From the NCBI GenBank assembly GCA_030533445.1, contig CM060070.1, positions 21,828,001-21,892,000 of the forward strand: a DNA stretch of 64,000 nucleotides, read 5' to 3'. Position 1 is the stretch's first letter; each line of letters starts with the position of its first letter. Below are positions 44,936 to 58,760 of the stretch, one piece after another. The position numbers were made by a program, and so were the translations under genes. Source of the DNA: Cyprinodon diabolis. Taxonomy: Eukaryota > Chordata > Actinopteri > Cyprinodontiformes > Cyprinodontidae. The notes beneath the pieces are model-generated. The model saw only the letters and a list, made by a program, of their open reading frames with translations. It searched no databases and was not told the origin of the DNA.

Positions 44936-47900
44936 TATAAAAAGCTAAAATTAACATGCTAACCAAAAGGTTAGTGTTTGCATTAGCTGACATGACAAAT
45001 AGCACAGCACGGGAGCAGGTGAGAACGAACATACCGTTTAGTGGCCAGAAGGAGTTAAACATGTGTCACCTTAAAATTTGGCTTTGATATGAATGGATTT
45101 GAAAAACTTGCTTTTGCAACTCAGTTCTGCTAATTAGTATACAAGGTCTAGCTTTGTGTAATAAAGATTCTGTATAAATACTGTTTTCCTGCCAAGGCCT
45201 CAAGGATTGCAGAAAACCTAATTAGTCTTTAATCCATCCTGACCACCCCCAAAGTAGTGTTGGCAGTATCAGTCTTTGTGGAGGGTGATCTGCTTCCACA
45301 GCTTCGCTTGAGTTAAATGATGCAAACTAATGTCTGCTTATTCTCCTTTTTCTTAGTGTAGAATTTTTTTTTAAGGGAAGGCCAACAGGATCAGGTGGCG
45401 TGGCCCGTGGTGGTAAGAGGGAGACCCAAAGTGTGACCTGCAAATGTCAACTTATTGACGAGAATATTTGGAGAGAAAATTGCATTTAATGCACACCTAA
45501 TGTTCACAAATGTACGAAATTACAATTGTACAAGATGTGTTCTTTATAATTGTTTTTTTTTTTTTAAGTAGTTTTCAGCCATTCTCAACCCCCACCCCCT
45601 CCCCTCTGATGTAAATTCTGACATAGGGCCTGATCTTTTTGTATGCATAGAGTCAATCTGCAAAGAAGGAACTTAAGTTACGTTTCCAATTTGTCAGACA
45701 GCTTTGCAAAGCTTTTTGTGGGAATGTACCTTAATCAATATGCGGATCAAATTCTAAAGAACAAACCGCGCCATTTCATTGTTGTAGGATATGCAAATGT
45801 AAAGATTTATCAGGGGCCCACCACTCTTCCAAAATAGGAGCCCTACTGCCTTTTTTAGTGCCTCTGATAGTGAATTGCAAACTTACATGCAAAGATATAT
45901 GTCATTGTTGCCAAAAGGGAGGCATTGTGTGATGCCAGATATTGAGAGATATTTTGGTCGCATGCTTAGACCATCAAAAATAACTATATTAAAATAATAT
46001 TAATTTAAAAAGTGTCTACAGGCCAGCTAAAATTAATGCAGCGGGACTGGAGAAAATATTTAGACATTTTAATCCCCCAAAAAATGTTAAAACCCTTATC
46101 CGTAAGGTATGTTTATAAATAAATTGAGTATCAAAAGAGGGAGACACGATGGGGTGTGTGGGGACGCATCCAGGATAGAATAGCCCAGCAGTGTATGAAG
46201 CATGGTTGTGTTTATTTTCTTTTACCTTTACTCATATAGTTTGAAATTGGCCAAGAGGGGCAAAATATTATAGAAATATTGTATCACCATTACCACCTTG
46301 CTCATGGCTATGAGCCTCATCTTTCTTCTTACACTATCAAAGTGTCAGTAGAACATGCAATGCTCATTTTGATGGTAAGAACCAAATTGGCATGCCCATC
46401 TTAGCAAGTGATCATCATACCAAAGGTGTTTTACACAGGTTGTCTTTATCTGATATAAAAATAACCCAGAAACCTAAAGAAAATCCAGAAGAAATTTACA
46501 GGGTGCCATCCGCCTTTTTGTTCCTCCCATGAGTCTTCTCATTCTAACGTGTGATTCGTCCATCAGTCTGAGATAATCAATATAAGACCAGAAGGTTCTG
46601 CAGGTCTTTGAAGACAACAGTAAAGTATGCTCACAATCTGCTTGTTAGTCAAATGTTCCATTCTGCTGCTCTTTCCAGATGATTCACTCGTGTTTGTGTG
46701 CCTGCCTTTCTCGTTGTCTTTTCTGTCTTGCAATAATTTCAACATGCCAGATCAATGCCTTTCTTTCAGAGACAGAGAGAGGAAGAAAAATGAGATAATA
46801 TATCAGATAACCATGAGGCAGCTCCACAATAAGATGTCTTGATTTCATTCCCCTAACTCAGGCTTGAAGGATTTTCCTGATAGCAAGGTACTTTAAAACA
46901 TCCCCCCTTCACAGGAAAATGTTTAATCTAATCCCCTTTTACCAAGACAAACAACAATTTGATGTTTCCAGCCATTCCCCACCAGGCTGTTAGAGTTATA
47001 TCAATACAATCTGTATGATGAATAACATTTATGTAAAGTGCATCTGCCAGAGTTGAGATGATCTGGTCTACTAACCTGAGCCTGCAGTCAAGTCTCTGCA
47101 TATACACTGCTTGTTATATTATCACCACAGTCTGACAGCAAACCTAAAAAAAAAAAACATTTTCTACATGCAACTCAGAAAACAAACTGATTACAATGCA
47201 GAGCCTTGGTATGTGCGTTCATTTGGTATGTTTTCGCCATTGCCTGCACACGGTTGAAGGGTGTGGTAAGGTGAGGGAAAGAAGCTGGATAAGGCAATCG
47301 AATTCTTCTGTGGGTTAGCTTTATATTACTCCTGTGGGGGGAAAAAAATCTTGAAACAATTTGTTTTTTGTGCGGGTTATTGAGTGTCAGCCATAATGCT
47401 CCCATTATTCTGTTGGAATGACAGCGAAATTTATGCTACAACATAAAAGAAGACAGCAGATCCAAGTGGGTTTGGTTCTTATTGTTTTAGGTAGAGCAAC
47501 ATTCATTATATTTGGAGTCAAAAGGAATAATAATTTTAATATTTTTATACCATGGGTAAATTTTGCAAAACTTTCATTTAAAGTTTGCAAAAATTGGTCC
47601 CCATTTTTAAGTTCATCACTGATTACAGCTTAATTTCCCACATTACTTTCCAGGGGATTTATAGGAACATTTTAACAACCTTTATTGCACCCTTAAAACT
47701 ATCTTTAATTAGTTATGTGCCTAAAAAGCTTAACAAAAGTACTTCATGTTCTTATTGGGTCTTTCCTTGTTCTTTTTGTGCTCCTACTTATTTTCACATT
47801 TAGATTTTTTAAACATTTATTTTTATCCTGTGTTTAAGGGCTTTCTTTTGTTAATTCTGGCACATTATAAAATGTGTTTTGGCAGATTACCCTACCAGCA

Positions 47901-48784
47901 GGAAAGTTGTTTAAATGTGGGAGTAGCTGATCTTTCCAAAGACCCCCTAATGTTTGAAACAGACCCTACATACAGGGTAAATACTGAAACTATAGAGCAG
48001 AGGCAGAGTAGAGAGAAATGAGGAGGAGGTTTATGTAATTTTTCTTCTTCGAATTGTTCATGACAAGTCATGGGTAATGAACCCAATAATATCTTGAGTT
48101 GATAAGGTCACCTTTTTTTTTAGAAATGCAGTTGTTATTACTATTAAAGTGAGACATGGGTGAAAAAAATCCATTTACATTCAAATGCATCTCTGGAGAC
48201 AGCCTGTAGTGTTTGAAGAAAACTAGATTGCTGCCCTTCTTTTCTGTGTTGTATGTAGACTTAAGTTACAGTCGGCTTATCAAGAAACTAAAACACACCA
48301 ATCAAATAGTAGTATCACCAAGTATAATGTTTGAGATCCGGTTCTCTCCAAAGCATAAATACTCTGTGTGTATGTAAGTATTTGTGTATCCATAAAAATG
48401 TTAATAAATGGTCATGGTGGATCACTGCAACTGACAAGTGGGTAGAGGTGTTCTGGAGCAAGATCGGTTGATAACAAAGAATGGTTGAATGATATGGATG
48501 AAGAGCATGAATTAGTTGCATTACCAAAGGTAGAGATTCATGTCTTTATGGTTTTATTTATCAGTTTGTCTTCGCTCCATGTATTAGGTGAACAGGCAGG
48601 TGAACAATCATCTTTGTGCTCTTGGACAACACTGTATGGGTTCCAGGTACATCTTTTATAGAATTTGGCCATAAAACTATAGAGAGCTACAATGGTACAT
48701 TATTCAGATTCCAAGTTTGATGTCCAAGGCACAGATCAGAGTAATGGAGAACAGGGTTATGAATAAGTCTGATTATAGCAACAT
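44936..48784. other. Stretch without recognised gene, some coding-like pieces
   Basis: Frames at 45643-45837 and 47746-48021 have non-random-looking composition (the latter with a hydrophobic start and a polar C-terminus ending TETIEQRQSREK) but no family was recognised. They may be chance or old remnants. Confidence 0.3.
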
Positions 48785-48925
48785 CCATACATCCATCCAT
48801 CTTCAAACACGCTTATCCCAAGTGGGTTCGCGAGGGGTGCTGATACCTATCTTCAGCTGTCAACGGGCGAGAGGCGGGGAACACCCTGGACAGGTCGCCA
48901 GTCCATCGCAGGGCAACAACAACCA
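48785..48925 (+). repeat. Dispersed fish repeat, copy 2
   Basis: CCATACATCCATCCATC start, then 'cgcgaggggtgctg', 'ctggacaggtcgccagtcc' and 'atcgcagggcaacaac', as in the copies at 20.6 and 55.4 kb. Confidence 0.75.
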
Positions 48926-49267
48926 GCGGTTGCGTTGTCTGACTTCATTCAGATGACCCTGTCTCAACTGGAAGTAAGCTTTTGATCCTCTGCCCTGGCT
49001 GCTGTTCGGAACCTATCCTCTGACACACTTGTCAATCCATGCAATGCTGCAGAGATTCGTGGCTCAGCAAGCGCTGTGGGCAGTTATGGTGCCTTTTTCC
49101 CGTCGCTGCAGGTGCTCATGGTGCCTATCAGTGTAGGTGTTTATGGCGTCAGCATCACGGCGGTCATTTTATGTCATCTTCTATCATCGCGGTGGGTGCT
49201 CCATGGTGCCCATACCCATTGCAGCAGATGCATCCTACTTTTATCTTAATGGAGCAGCACTGATGGC

Positions 49268-50483
49268 CAGTGTTGGGCACGTTACTTTGAAAAAGTAATT
49301 AATTATAGTTACTAGTTACTTCTCCCAAAAAGTACTGAGATAGTAACTGAGTTACTCCATAATAAAAGTAACTAGTTACTAGTAAAAGTAACTATTGTGT
49401 TACTTTTGCGTTTCTCGCCCCCGTAACCCTCACCACCCGGCCCCCACCTTCTCGCCGTGTGTTTCAAAAGCCAGCTGAATAGAGTGGACGACAAAGACAA
49501 GTACCTGCAGAGAGTTTTGCATTTATTGCAACTCAACTTAAATGACATCAGGGGGGAACGGTATCTGATGGGCTTCTAAATCCCGTCAGATAGCGTTCTC
49601 CTCGTCTTAAAATGGGGGGAACGCTATCTGATGCGGTGTAAATATCATCAGGTTGCATTACCTCTACTCATGGGGTGAAGTTTTTTAACAGGGCGTTCAG
49701 ATCTGGTGAGTGTATGAAATTAATAACTGGGGATGTCTAATTCTGAAATCCTGTGTGTTTGGGTTGTTATAGATACTCCATCCATCCATCCATCCATCCA
49801 TCCATCCATCCATCCATCCATCCATCCACCCATCCATCCATCCATCCATCCACCCATCCATCCATCCATCCATCCATCCATCCATCCATCCATCCATCCA
49901 TCCATCCATCTCCCTTTCTCCATATAGGCTAACATTTGATCATTCTTGCGCTACGTAGTTCCCCTGTGGCGCGAGCCCAGGGTGGCTGTTATGCGCCTTT
50001 AGCGAGCATGCGCCTTTCCTGTCGCTTGCACAGTGAATCGTGCTGCCTGCGCTGTGCGGAGATGCAGGGGAAACCGTATGTGATGGGAAAACGCAGATCG
50101 ATGTAACACCGGTATTTCCATGTGGAAAACCGTGTCTGCTGTGTCTGCTGTTCTGCTGCTGAAGTCCTCCTCAGTCTCCATCTCTCTGTGTGTGCTGTAC
50201 ATTGACACCCGCCAGTGGAAACACCCACCTACCCAACTGACAGACGTAATCTCACTATACATCAGCCAACCTCATCCTCCCCTCTCTCATGACAAGGCGC
50301 GCACAAGTCCTATCATGAAAAAAAGGTTCATTGTGCGACCTGAGTAACGTGCAGCAACGGGGTGTCGGCAATGGTAACTGCGTTATAGTTACAGTAAGAG
50401 TAATAGTTTTGATTACTCGTTACTAAAAACCGGTTATGGCGTTAGTAACGCGGTTACTTTCAATGCCGTTACTCCCATCACTG
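49268..50483. mobile_element. hAT-like element with the GTTACT-rich ends
   Basis: The ends are CAGTGTTGGGCACGTTACTT and AATGCCGTTACTCCCATCACTG-type inverted repeats, rich in GTTACT words. The flanks are CTGATGGC (49260-49267) and CTCATGGC (50484-50491), an 8-bp duplication with one mismatch. The interior of 1216 bp holds an (ATCC)n array and no transposase. Confidence 0.85.
49777..49910. repeat. (ATCC)n microsatellite
   Basis: 134 bp of TCCA/ATCC units with two CACC variants. Frames across it give WMDG or HPSI repeats that are not genes. Confidence 0.95.
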
Positions 50484-50491
50484 CTCATGGC

Positions 50492-52860
50492 GCCCTTTTT
50501 TCCATGGCAGCAGGTGCTTTACAGCCCCTCAGCTCTTTGCTCAAGGCGCATCGCACCCAAACTAATCCATGCATTCGCATCACAAAGGCGCTTTGCTTTG
50601 AACCCTTTAGCATATCATGGCATACGTATCTTAAGTAAAACATCACGCTTAATCATCGCAGCTTGCTTGTTTCGTCTTTGGCCATCGTGGCTTGTGGTTT
50701 AGCCTACATCATCGCATCCGCAGTGTATCATGTCCCCAGCTAATTGCTTCACATGCATTTGTTCTCTGCTAGCACCCTCAGCTCATCGCTACAGTACGTA
50801 GAGCTCATCTGTGTATCTGTGTTTGTGGTGGGCCAGAGCGCTCATCCACAGCCTATCATTGCTGTTATCACCACAGTCATCACCGCATTTTTATTATCAA
50901 GCGTCAGTGTCTTCTTGCTTGGTCAGCAATTTTGCCATTGCGCATAATCCAAGCGTCACCCTTCATTTCCAGGATGCCTGTTCTGGCAAAAGTATTTCCT
51001 TCCTCCTTGTCCAGATTCACTGTTTAAAGGCTGCCTTCTGACTTTTCTTTTGGTCCAGACTGCTTCTCAATTGAATCTGCAATCTTTCTACTATCTCATC
51101 ATTCTATCTGCAACCATGCTTCAATTTTAGGGATGTGAAGCATCCATAGGCATCCAAAGTTTATCTTAAAAGATCTCCGATTGTAACTTGTCTGCTCCTA
51201 GTGCGCAGGCGGTGGATGCGCTGTCTGACTTCATTCAGATGACCCCATTTCGACCCACCTCCAGCTTCTCCTCCACCATCGTAGCTAAAGCTTTATGAGG
51301 GTTTCATTACTCCCGGACTCTTATTGCATCCCGCGTCTCATTTCAACCGGTCCGGCAGAACACTGCTATTTTGAGCCTGGTTCTGCCAGAGGTTTCTTCC
51401 CAATTGGGAGTTTTTCCTCTCCACTGTCGCTTAATGCTTGCTCATCATGGTCAGGTTCTTTCAACCTGTGTTATCCAAACTGGACTTCTATCTTCCAGGT
51501 CCATGAGTGAAGCTCTAGTATCAGCTCACGCAGTCCACTGGATGTCCCCATAAAGCTCAGCAGACCGTCTCGCTAACCATCAGTCTACAGACTAACCAAC
51601 TTCATCTATCTCCACTCCACCACCAGTTTCAGGCCTGGGGTGGAGACAGCCCTAGTCTTTGCTCCTGTTCATGCATATCTATCAAAATTAAGTGCTATGT
51701 TTCCTGCCAGGGTCTGAGCACCAAAGACAAAGACAAGTAATTGTGTCAATACATTTCTTCTAATTGTCTTTTCTCTTCCTGTGAGTTTTTCAGATTTAAT
51801 TTATACGTTCGTTCCACCAACTGAACACTGACACATTTTTGTACATGTTCTTTATCATGCCAACACAAAGTACTGTTATTTAAAATAAAATGGAGGAGGT
51901 TTGTTTTTATGAGGCATGAATGAAATGTTTCAGGGTTTGAGAATATTAAACTGTCTGAAGTTAAAAAGCTAGGAGATCTTGAAATAATCAAATTATTTTG
52001 TCTTGTTCCATTTCTGTGCTTCTTCTTTTCTGTTCAGCAACAATGCAGTAAAAGCTACACTGTACATGTGGCATCATTTTTTCCCATCATATCATGTATC
52101 CACATTACAATTGATTGGACAGATATCTAGGCCTTTAGGCCACTGAGAAACAGATTGGTTTTGCAAGCAACAAGCAAAGGACAGTAACTACAACAGTCAG
52201 CCTGACAGTATCTCCATCAAAATGCAGTAAATGTCCTTTATTGTGTGCATGAACATGACACCACCTCTAACAGAGGCAGAAAGGAGCAAACCCCTTATTT
52301 TTTATCATTCTGCTGAGAATGTCTAATAATGTTTTTCATGGCTAAATAAAATCTCAAAATAAGAGAAAAAAAAGGAGAATCTGTCATATTCTCCTGTGCA
52401 ACATCTCCAATGCCCTTGGGGGCCCTTAAGGGTTCTTAGCAGCTTGTTTTGTTTTAGTTTCATGAAAGCATGAAAGTGTTTGGGAGGGGTGGAGCATCCT
52501 AGGGTTAGGAAGCAATTGTAGAAGTACATGAAGTCTCAAAACCTACAGCTTGAATTTGGTGAAAATAATGAAATATTGTATCAAATAATAAAACAGAGTA
52601 GAAGGACATCAAATAGAACAAAACTGATTAGAACAGTAACCAATGCTGTGCTTAAACATCAGCTGTGCTATTTTTTCAGCAACATTGTGTTTATTTGTAA
52701 TAATCCATATTAAATTGTTTGTTTCAACAGAAAGACCAACAACAAAAATGCATTCATTGTTGTGTTTTTAAAAAAAGGAAAAAAGGAAAAAAGAGGCACA
52801 TCTATAAATAAATATTTTAAAATCCTTCCACATATTTTCCATCAATGCAGAACTGGACTT
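50492..52860. other. Non-coding block, partly repeat-derived
   Basis: 50490-51250 has many 'catcgc', 'atggcg' and 'catcat' words and may be a degenerate element interior. 51365-51430 holds 'ggttctgccagaggtttctt', a word found in many fish repeats. The rest is AT-rich with nothing recognised. Confidence 0.4.
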
Positions 52861-53015
52861 TGTCTGGGACAGGGGTGTAACTCTCAACTTAAAGAGCTGC
52901 TATCTGGCAGTTGTTGAATGCGTCTGTTCTCCACTACACCTGGTGAAAGATGAACTTCAGGTGTGTTACAAAATTAATTTCCCTCTGTGATTATTAAAGT
53001 ATTTCTGATTCTGAT
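52860..53015 (+). repeat. 3' tail of a retroposon
   Basis: Ends 'aatttccctctgtgattatt' then 'aaagtatttctgattctg', the usual tail of fish RTE/L2-derived SINEs and LINEs. Confidence 0.5.
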
Positions 53016-55354
53016 TTGCAGCCTTAAACATGGCTCCCTCGAGGTTTCCAAAACATGATGCTGCTACCATATTATTTCACACAAGTATTATAGTTTTATC
53101 CTATCACTTCTATTCTGCACGTTTGCATAAAAGGTAATCTTTACTCTCATTTGACTACATAAGTTTTCACGTTTGTTAATGTCAAGATTGTTATCCTGAA
53201 GATTAGATTTTTTGGTCTTCATGTTGATATTTGTTTGCTAATGTTCTGTTACATACCCCTTACATCCTCAAAGAACAGCTGCATTTCTCATCAGGTAGAG
53301 CTAAACACTGGTGCACTTTGTTCAAGAATTTAATAAGATCTGAAAGCATTGATTGCATTGATTTAATTTTGGGGCATCAGAATAAGGATACATAATGCAA
53401 ATGCAAAATACACTTTTCAGCTTTTTTTTTACTATGAAGAAACATCTCCATCTCCACAATTGAAGGAACATTTCCACTTCCCTTTTGGAACTGCCTGCTA
53501 ACATAAAATCACAATAAAATAAATTGAATTTTGAGTATGGAATGTGATAAAATGTGAAAAAGCTTCCAGGGGTATGATATTTATTGGACTAGTGTGTCCT
53601 TAATGTGAATATACCACATTAGGGCTTAGATCATTGCCATACTTTCCATAGACAGATTACCATCTTTTTGAGCCTCTCTTTAAGTCAAATTGCATGACAC
53701 TGGATTTAGTATGGCAGGTGCCAATTCATTCATTCCTAGAAAATATAAAGGCAGGCAGCCAACGAGGCTGTAATGATTTAATTGGAATAATGTATGAAAT
53801 GAGTCAGCGTTGCAGGCAGGGAGCGTTAACTCTCAGTGGTGCCAGCTTCGACAGAGATCAATGCACCTAACCTCAAATCAAGAAAACATTCTTTAATGGA
53901 TCCCCTCGGGATGTGTGCCGAGCCTCTTTCCTTCTCCCCCACTTTATTTATTTATTTTAATCTTTCTTTTTCCCTTTTCCGACAGTGGCACACACTTTTT
54001 AATTATCCGCCCGAGGATTACCAGGCCGGTGAGAGATGATGATTTTTTATCCTGTCTCACCAGACAATGCTGTTTTTCTCCTTTCATCCAGGAAGCTTTT
54101 TTTTTTTTTTTTTTTTTTTTTTTACCTTTTTCTGAAGATTTAAATATGCAACATTTTTTTTCATCTGACAAAATGTGAAGGGTGCTGAACCTTTCCTTCA
54201 TTTATCTTGACATTATGTTTTAGTCTACATGTAGCTCAAACATAAGCATAATTCTCTGTCAAATTTAGTTCTGAATATTTCCCTTTTATGCACATGTGCT
54301 TGAGTAGTTTCAAATTAAATGTTGATTGGATGTCTTTTGTTGGCTATTTTACTTTCTAACAATTGCACACTTGAGACATTGAAGAAATAAAATCTGTCAC
54401 AGAAAAAGCCATTCTGCTAGATTCACATTTCTATAATGCTACATATGAAACATTGTCCCACCTGATATTTTCTGTTTGGAACCGAGTTAGTTCTATTCGC
54501 TGGAAGTGAATGATACAATAACATTTGAGAGCTTCTGCAGACTGAAGCAGCAGGTGTTTTTTTCTCCTTTTGGTGTCTACTTGTTAAAAAACACGTCTGA
54601 ACAATGCAAGAGACGAGTGAATCTTTTGTGTAGAAATTACATAAGCTGATTTGCCACAGCCTCAAAGAGAAACAAATAACAGAAAGAGTTTATATCTCAA
54701 CTTCTTTATCCCAGTGGGATTGGTAGATTAATACAGTTTAATCACAGTTTTTATGATGTTTTTCTCTTTATGAAGAACTCTTTATGGTGAAATGATCTCC
54801 TAGAACAGTGCCTCTCTTAATTAGGTTGTTTATCGAAGATTTATAGAAGATATGCAGCACAGGATTATATATTAGACGTAAGATCCCAGTGGTCACTGAA
54901 TGGTAGTGCACCCTGAACTGATTGCAGGTCTATTTTGAGAAACACAAAAGACAAAGCCACGCACTTGCACTCTTTATATAACTTGTTAGCTTGCCGTTTG
55001 ATTTTTGGGGGAAACCCGTTTTTCAACATTTTCTAATTTGCTAAATTGGTTTTGCATGAGCAAAAAAACTGAATTATTAAATTCAATTACCGGTACTACA
55101 AAATTTGATCTAACCGTTACACGGCTTGAATTATATAACCAAAAATTAATTGTTTTTAATAACTCCTCCAGATAAACATTATTTTATCTTTTAAAATTGC
55201 TCTCATGGCAGTTGTATAATTCAATATAAATGCAATAACTGCACCTACCAAGAGATCAGCGAAAAAGACTGTTTAATGTTAAATTTAAGTACCATAAACG
55301 ACAAGTTTAAGTACCAGAAACGACAGAACCTTTGTTTCAAGGTTCTCCGGTCAC
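53016..55354. other. Stretch without recognised gene
   Basis: No gene. A T-run of 27 bases is at 54097-54123. 53600-54060 is complex, unrepetitive sequence with ATTA words and could be conserved noncoding DNA. Confidence 0.4.
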
Positions 55355-55585
55355 TTCCCATCCATCCATTTTTTGTCACACTTATCTCTGCTGGGGCCGC
55401 GAGGGGTGTTGGTGCCTTTTTCCAGTGGTCAATGGGCAAGGAGGGGGGTACAGACTGGACAGGTCACCAACCTATCGCAGGGCAACACTGAGACAAACAA
55501 AACAAACAAGCACTCACGCACACACTCACCCCTAAGGGGAATTTAAAGAAGCCAATTAACAGTAATGTTTTTAGACTGTGTTTTC
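55355..55585 (+). repeat. Dispersed fish repeat, copy 3
   Basis: CCATCCATCC start, 'gccgcgaggggtgttggtgc', 'actggacaggtcaccaacc', 'tatcgcagggcaacactgag' and 'gccaattaacagtaatgt' match the copies at 20.6 and 48.8 kb. Confidence 0.75.
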
Positions 55586-55784
55586 CTTTTTGGTCACTTC
55601 CAAAAAGGAAAACAAAACCTAACTGCAGACCAACAGATAAACAATGTTAAGTGGGATTTAAATTTCCAATAAAGAAGCATTTTACTCTAAAGAACATATG
55701 ACTGAACACATATGACTAGAAACTCTTGGCATGTGCTACAGTTTATATGAGCAACTAAAACAGTTCATTTTTTCATGCAATAAC

Positions 55785-56000
55785 AATTCAATTCCAATTC
55801 AATTCAGTTTATTTATATAGCGCCAAATTCACAACACATGTCATCTCAAGGCACTTTACAGTTCAACCAGATCATACAATCAAATTGATACAACGTTTTC
55901 TATCTAAGGAAAACCAGTTGATTGCATCGACTCATTGACTCAAATACAATCCCTCACACTACGCATGCTTGTAGCGACAGTGGAGAGGAAAAACTCCCTT
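55785..56000 (+). repeat. Dispersed fish repeat, intact copy
   Basis: Starts with AATTC-rich words and 'agtttatttatatagcgcca' and goes on to 'gcgacagtggagaggaaaaa'. It is the uninterrupted relative of 475-2010. Confidence 0.75.
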
Positions 56001-57100
56001 TTAACTTTAAACTTTAAACTCCCTATCCCGTTCGGATAGATCAGTGTTTGGTCGTAGCAAAGTGTACAACCAAAGTGATGTTCTTAGAACAAGGTAAGAC
56101 ATATACAACCACAAATAAATAATAGATAATATGTATAAAGCTGTATAAGTGGCATGGCAGGTGTAGAAAGTTGGACCCATGAGTAGCATCTATTCATGTA
56201 AACACAAGATTAAAACAATGGCTTAGGGTCATTTTTGGTCTTTCACAAGACTGGCTTTTTATTTAACAGATATTAAAAAAGGTTAAAAAGCTACAAAAAA
56301 AAAGAGAGAAAATTTTAATCTCTTTAAATGCGGAAATTGCTGTGGAAACATAGGCAGAGTAGAATTTGACCGCTTCACGCACTTTCTTTTATTTCATTTT
56401 AAATTGGAGGTCAAACAAAACATTTTCCCACTTGCTTCAAAGTGCACTTTAGAGACATTTGATTTGTTGGACAGTGTAAAGGTATGTGTGACAAAAAGGC
56501 TTGCATAAAATGAGCTGAAAAAGTGTTAGTACTGTACAATAACAAGGGGGATGTTAGATGTTAGGAGAACAGGAAAAGTAAAAATAAGAAGCAGACCCAT
56601 GTCATGCTCTAATCTAGGTTTGAGGGTACTTTTTCTTTTTGTGTAAAGGTTTTGATACTTTCTTTTGCAAATCCAATAAAAAAAATTTAATAACTAAATA
56701 TTGACCCTGCTTAAACTTCAACAAAAAAGGGGCAATTGTAATGTATTCATCGTTTAAGAAAATGCCTGCATTTTTTATTTGTTCTTTATTGTGGTACTAT
56801 TACTGAGGCACTTTATTACAGGAGACCTCAACTGTAACTATCCTCTAAACAATTTTCAAGGTTGTATTAATCTACCAAAAAAAGGGAAAGTTTCTACATT
56901 ACAAATAAACACTTATACATTTCATGACATATGAGATGTCTTGGGGTTTTTTTTTTTAGATCTGATGTAATAGTCACATTTTTGAGACAATTAACTTTAG
57001 GTTCTCATAATCTTTAAGCCATAATCACCACATTTAATGCAAAAGGCTTGAAATATTTTACTCCACTTTCAATAAATCTAATGTAAGGTTTTTACTGCCT
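56001..57100. other. Stretch without recognised gene
   Basis: AT-rich, nothing supported. Confidence 0.45.
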
Positions 57101-57105
57101 GTAAT

Positions 57106-57800
57106 TGTCAAGGCTCAGAAAATAGAATCCATAATTCAAAAGTTAAATGCTTTATTGACTGCTTCTGAATTGCGAGGCTCGTCAGCTGGAACCGACTTTC
57201 TTGATTCTCTGTATAGACAGACAGACACGTGAGTCACTAACCTGGTTCTTAGTTCTGTCCATGTCCAGAGGAAGGAGTGGTAACCAGTCGGATGACTTAT
57301 CCACAGATTGAGGCGGGAGCCGCCCAGAGAGTTCCGGGCAGAGCAGACTGATGGGTGGAAGCCAGCAGATACAGAAGAGCAGAATAGACCAGAGGTAGAA
57401 TCCAGAGCAGGTGATGAAGCAGATGTCAAGACCAGAAAGACACAGAGGCACCAAAGGGAAAATCCAAGCCGGGTTCAGGGGAGAGGTCCAAGGTTGTTAA
57501 CAAGCAAATTCCAAACAGTAGTCCGAACACAGGAGGAGGCAAAAACAGACCAAACAGGGGCAGCCAAAACTTAGGAATCCAGAGGCAAAAACAGTTCAGG
57601 ATCAGGCAGTCAAAACACAACATGGTACGCTAGATAACTCACACACTAGGCTCGAATAATCTGGCACTGATGGCTGGAAACAGGCATCCTAAAAGGAGCT
57701 GGAACAGGTGGATCAGATGAGGGCAGATGAAAACTGCGCGGAGCTAAGCAGGTGGAAGGAATGAACTAATAATCCTGTCTTCAGTACTAAAACCATGACA
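57106..57800 (-). mobile_element. Solo LTR, minus orientation
   Basis: On the plus strand it starts TGTCAAGGCTC and ends AAACCATGACA, giving TGTCAWGG/CCWTGACA inverted termini. The flanks GTAAT (57101-57105) and GTAGT (57801-57805) form a 5-bp duplication with one mismatch. AATAAA is on the minus strand at 57151-57156, near the minus-strand 3' end. No internal region is attached. Confidence 0.75.
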
Positions 57801-57805
57801 GTAGT

Positions 57806-58395
57806 GACAAGAAGATAAACCTTTTAACCATATTCTATTTTGCAAATGTGTTTTATAAGTAGGAGCTTCACTTGTTTAAAAAAATGACCACTGACTTTTA
57901 TTTTTTTCTTTAGGTAAAGCGGTAATTTACTTTGGATAGGTTAATAAAAAATTAAACCACCTCCTCATCCTTATCTTCCATTAAAAAACATGTATTATTT
58001 TTTTACTTTCCTGCTACTTTTAATTTTTGCCCTAGCAACATAGATTAAAACTCCCAAACAAAGTAGTAAGGAATTAAAGGAAAATGTTATTGTGACATAG
58101 TTTGATCACTTCTATGTGATGGCTCCATTTCTTTTTTTTCATTTTCCTCCATGAAATACTGTGTTTATGCTTAAGTTATACTTTTTAATCCATTGTGTTT
58201 TCTTCATTATGGTGTTTGCATTGTTTTGTGTGGTGCCTGTGTTTATGGGAAATAATGGGATTTGTGTGTAATAATTACAGGGATATACAGTCAGAAAGAT
58301 AATATATTATACATAACTATGTTATTTATCATCATCTACAAGCTCAGCCTCTTAACCTTAATATTTGCGTTGCCTTAGAATTCGTTATTTATAAT
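57806..58395. other. Stretch without recognised gene
   Basis: AT-rich, no gene signal. Confidence 0.45.
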
Positions 58396-58760
58396 TACAT
58401 AGGAGCGGGTCTCGCAGCCATGGAGGCAGACATCTTTGCGCTACGGCAGCGCAGAGCCAACAAACTAGCGATTGCGAGATCGCCCATTACGCTCGAAAGT
58501 AACTACGGCAAGTTGAGAGAGATGAACTGAAATCTATACCCTACACAGACTAATGAAATACTATCTGTAAAATTATCTATGTAAACAAACCTCATCACTT
58601 GAGAAGGTAGGTGATGAGGATGTCGTGGAAGACATTTTGTCCCGTAACGCTCGCCGTACTGTTGGGGGGGAGAAGCGGTGGGGGGGAGATGTTCATGTTG
58701 CTGCAGCCTTCAGTCTGACCGCTAGATGTCGCTAAAAGTTACACACTGTAGCTTTAATAC
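58396..58760. repeat. GC-richer dispersed repeat
   Basis: Contains 'gagcgggtctcgcagccatg', 'gcgctacggcagcgcagagc' and, near the end, 'gctagatgtcgctaaaagtt' followed by 'acacactgtagctttaat', a recurring fish MITE-like end. Its borders are not certain. Confidence 0.5.

Noticed and set aside
49697..49935. Frames with WMDG or HPSI repeats
   Set aside because: They are translations of the (ATCC)n microsatellite, not a gene.
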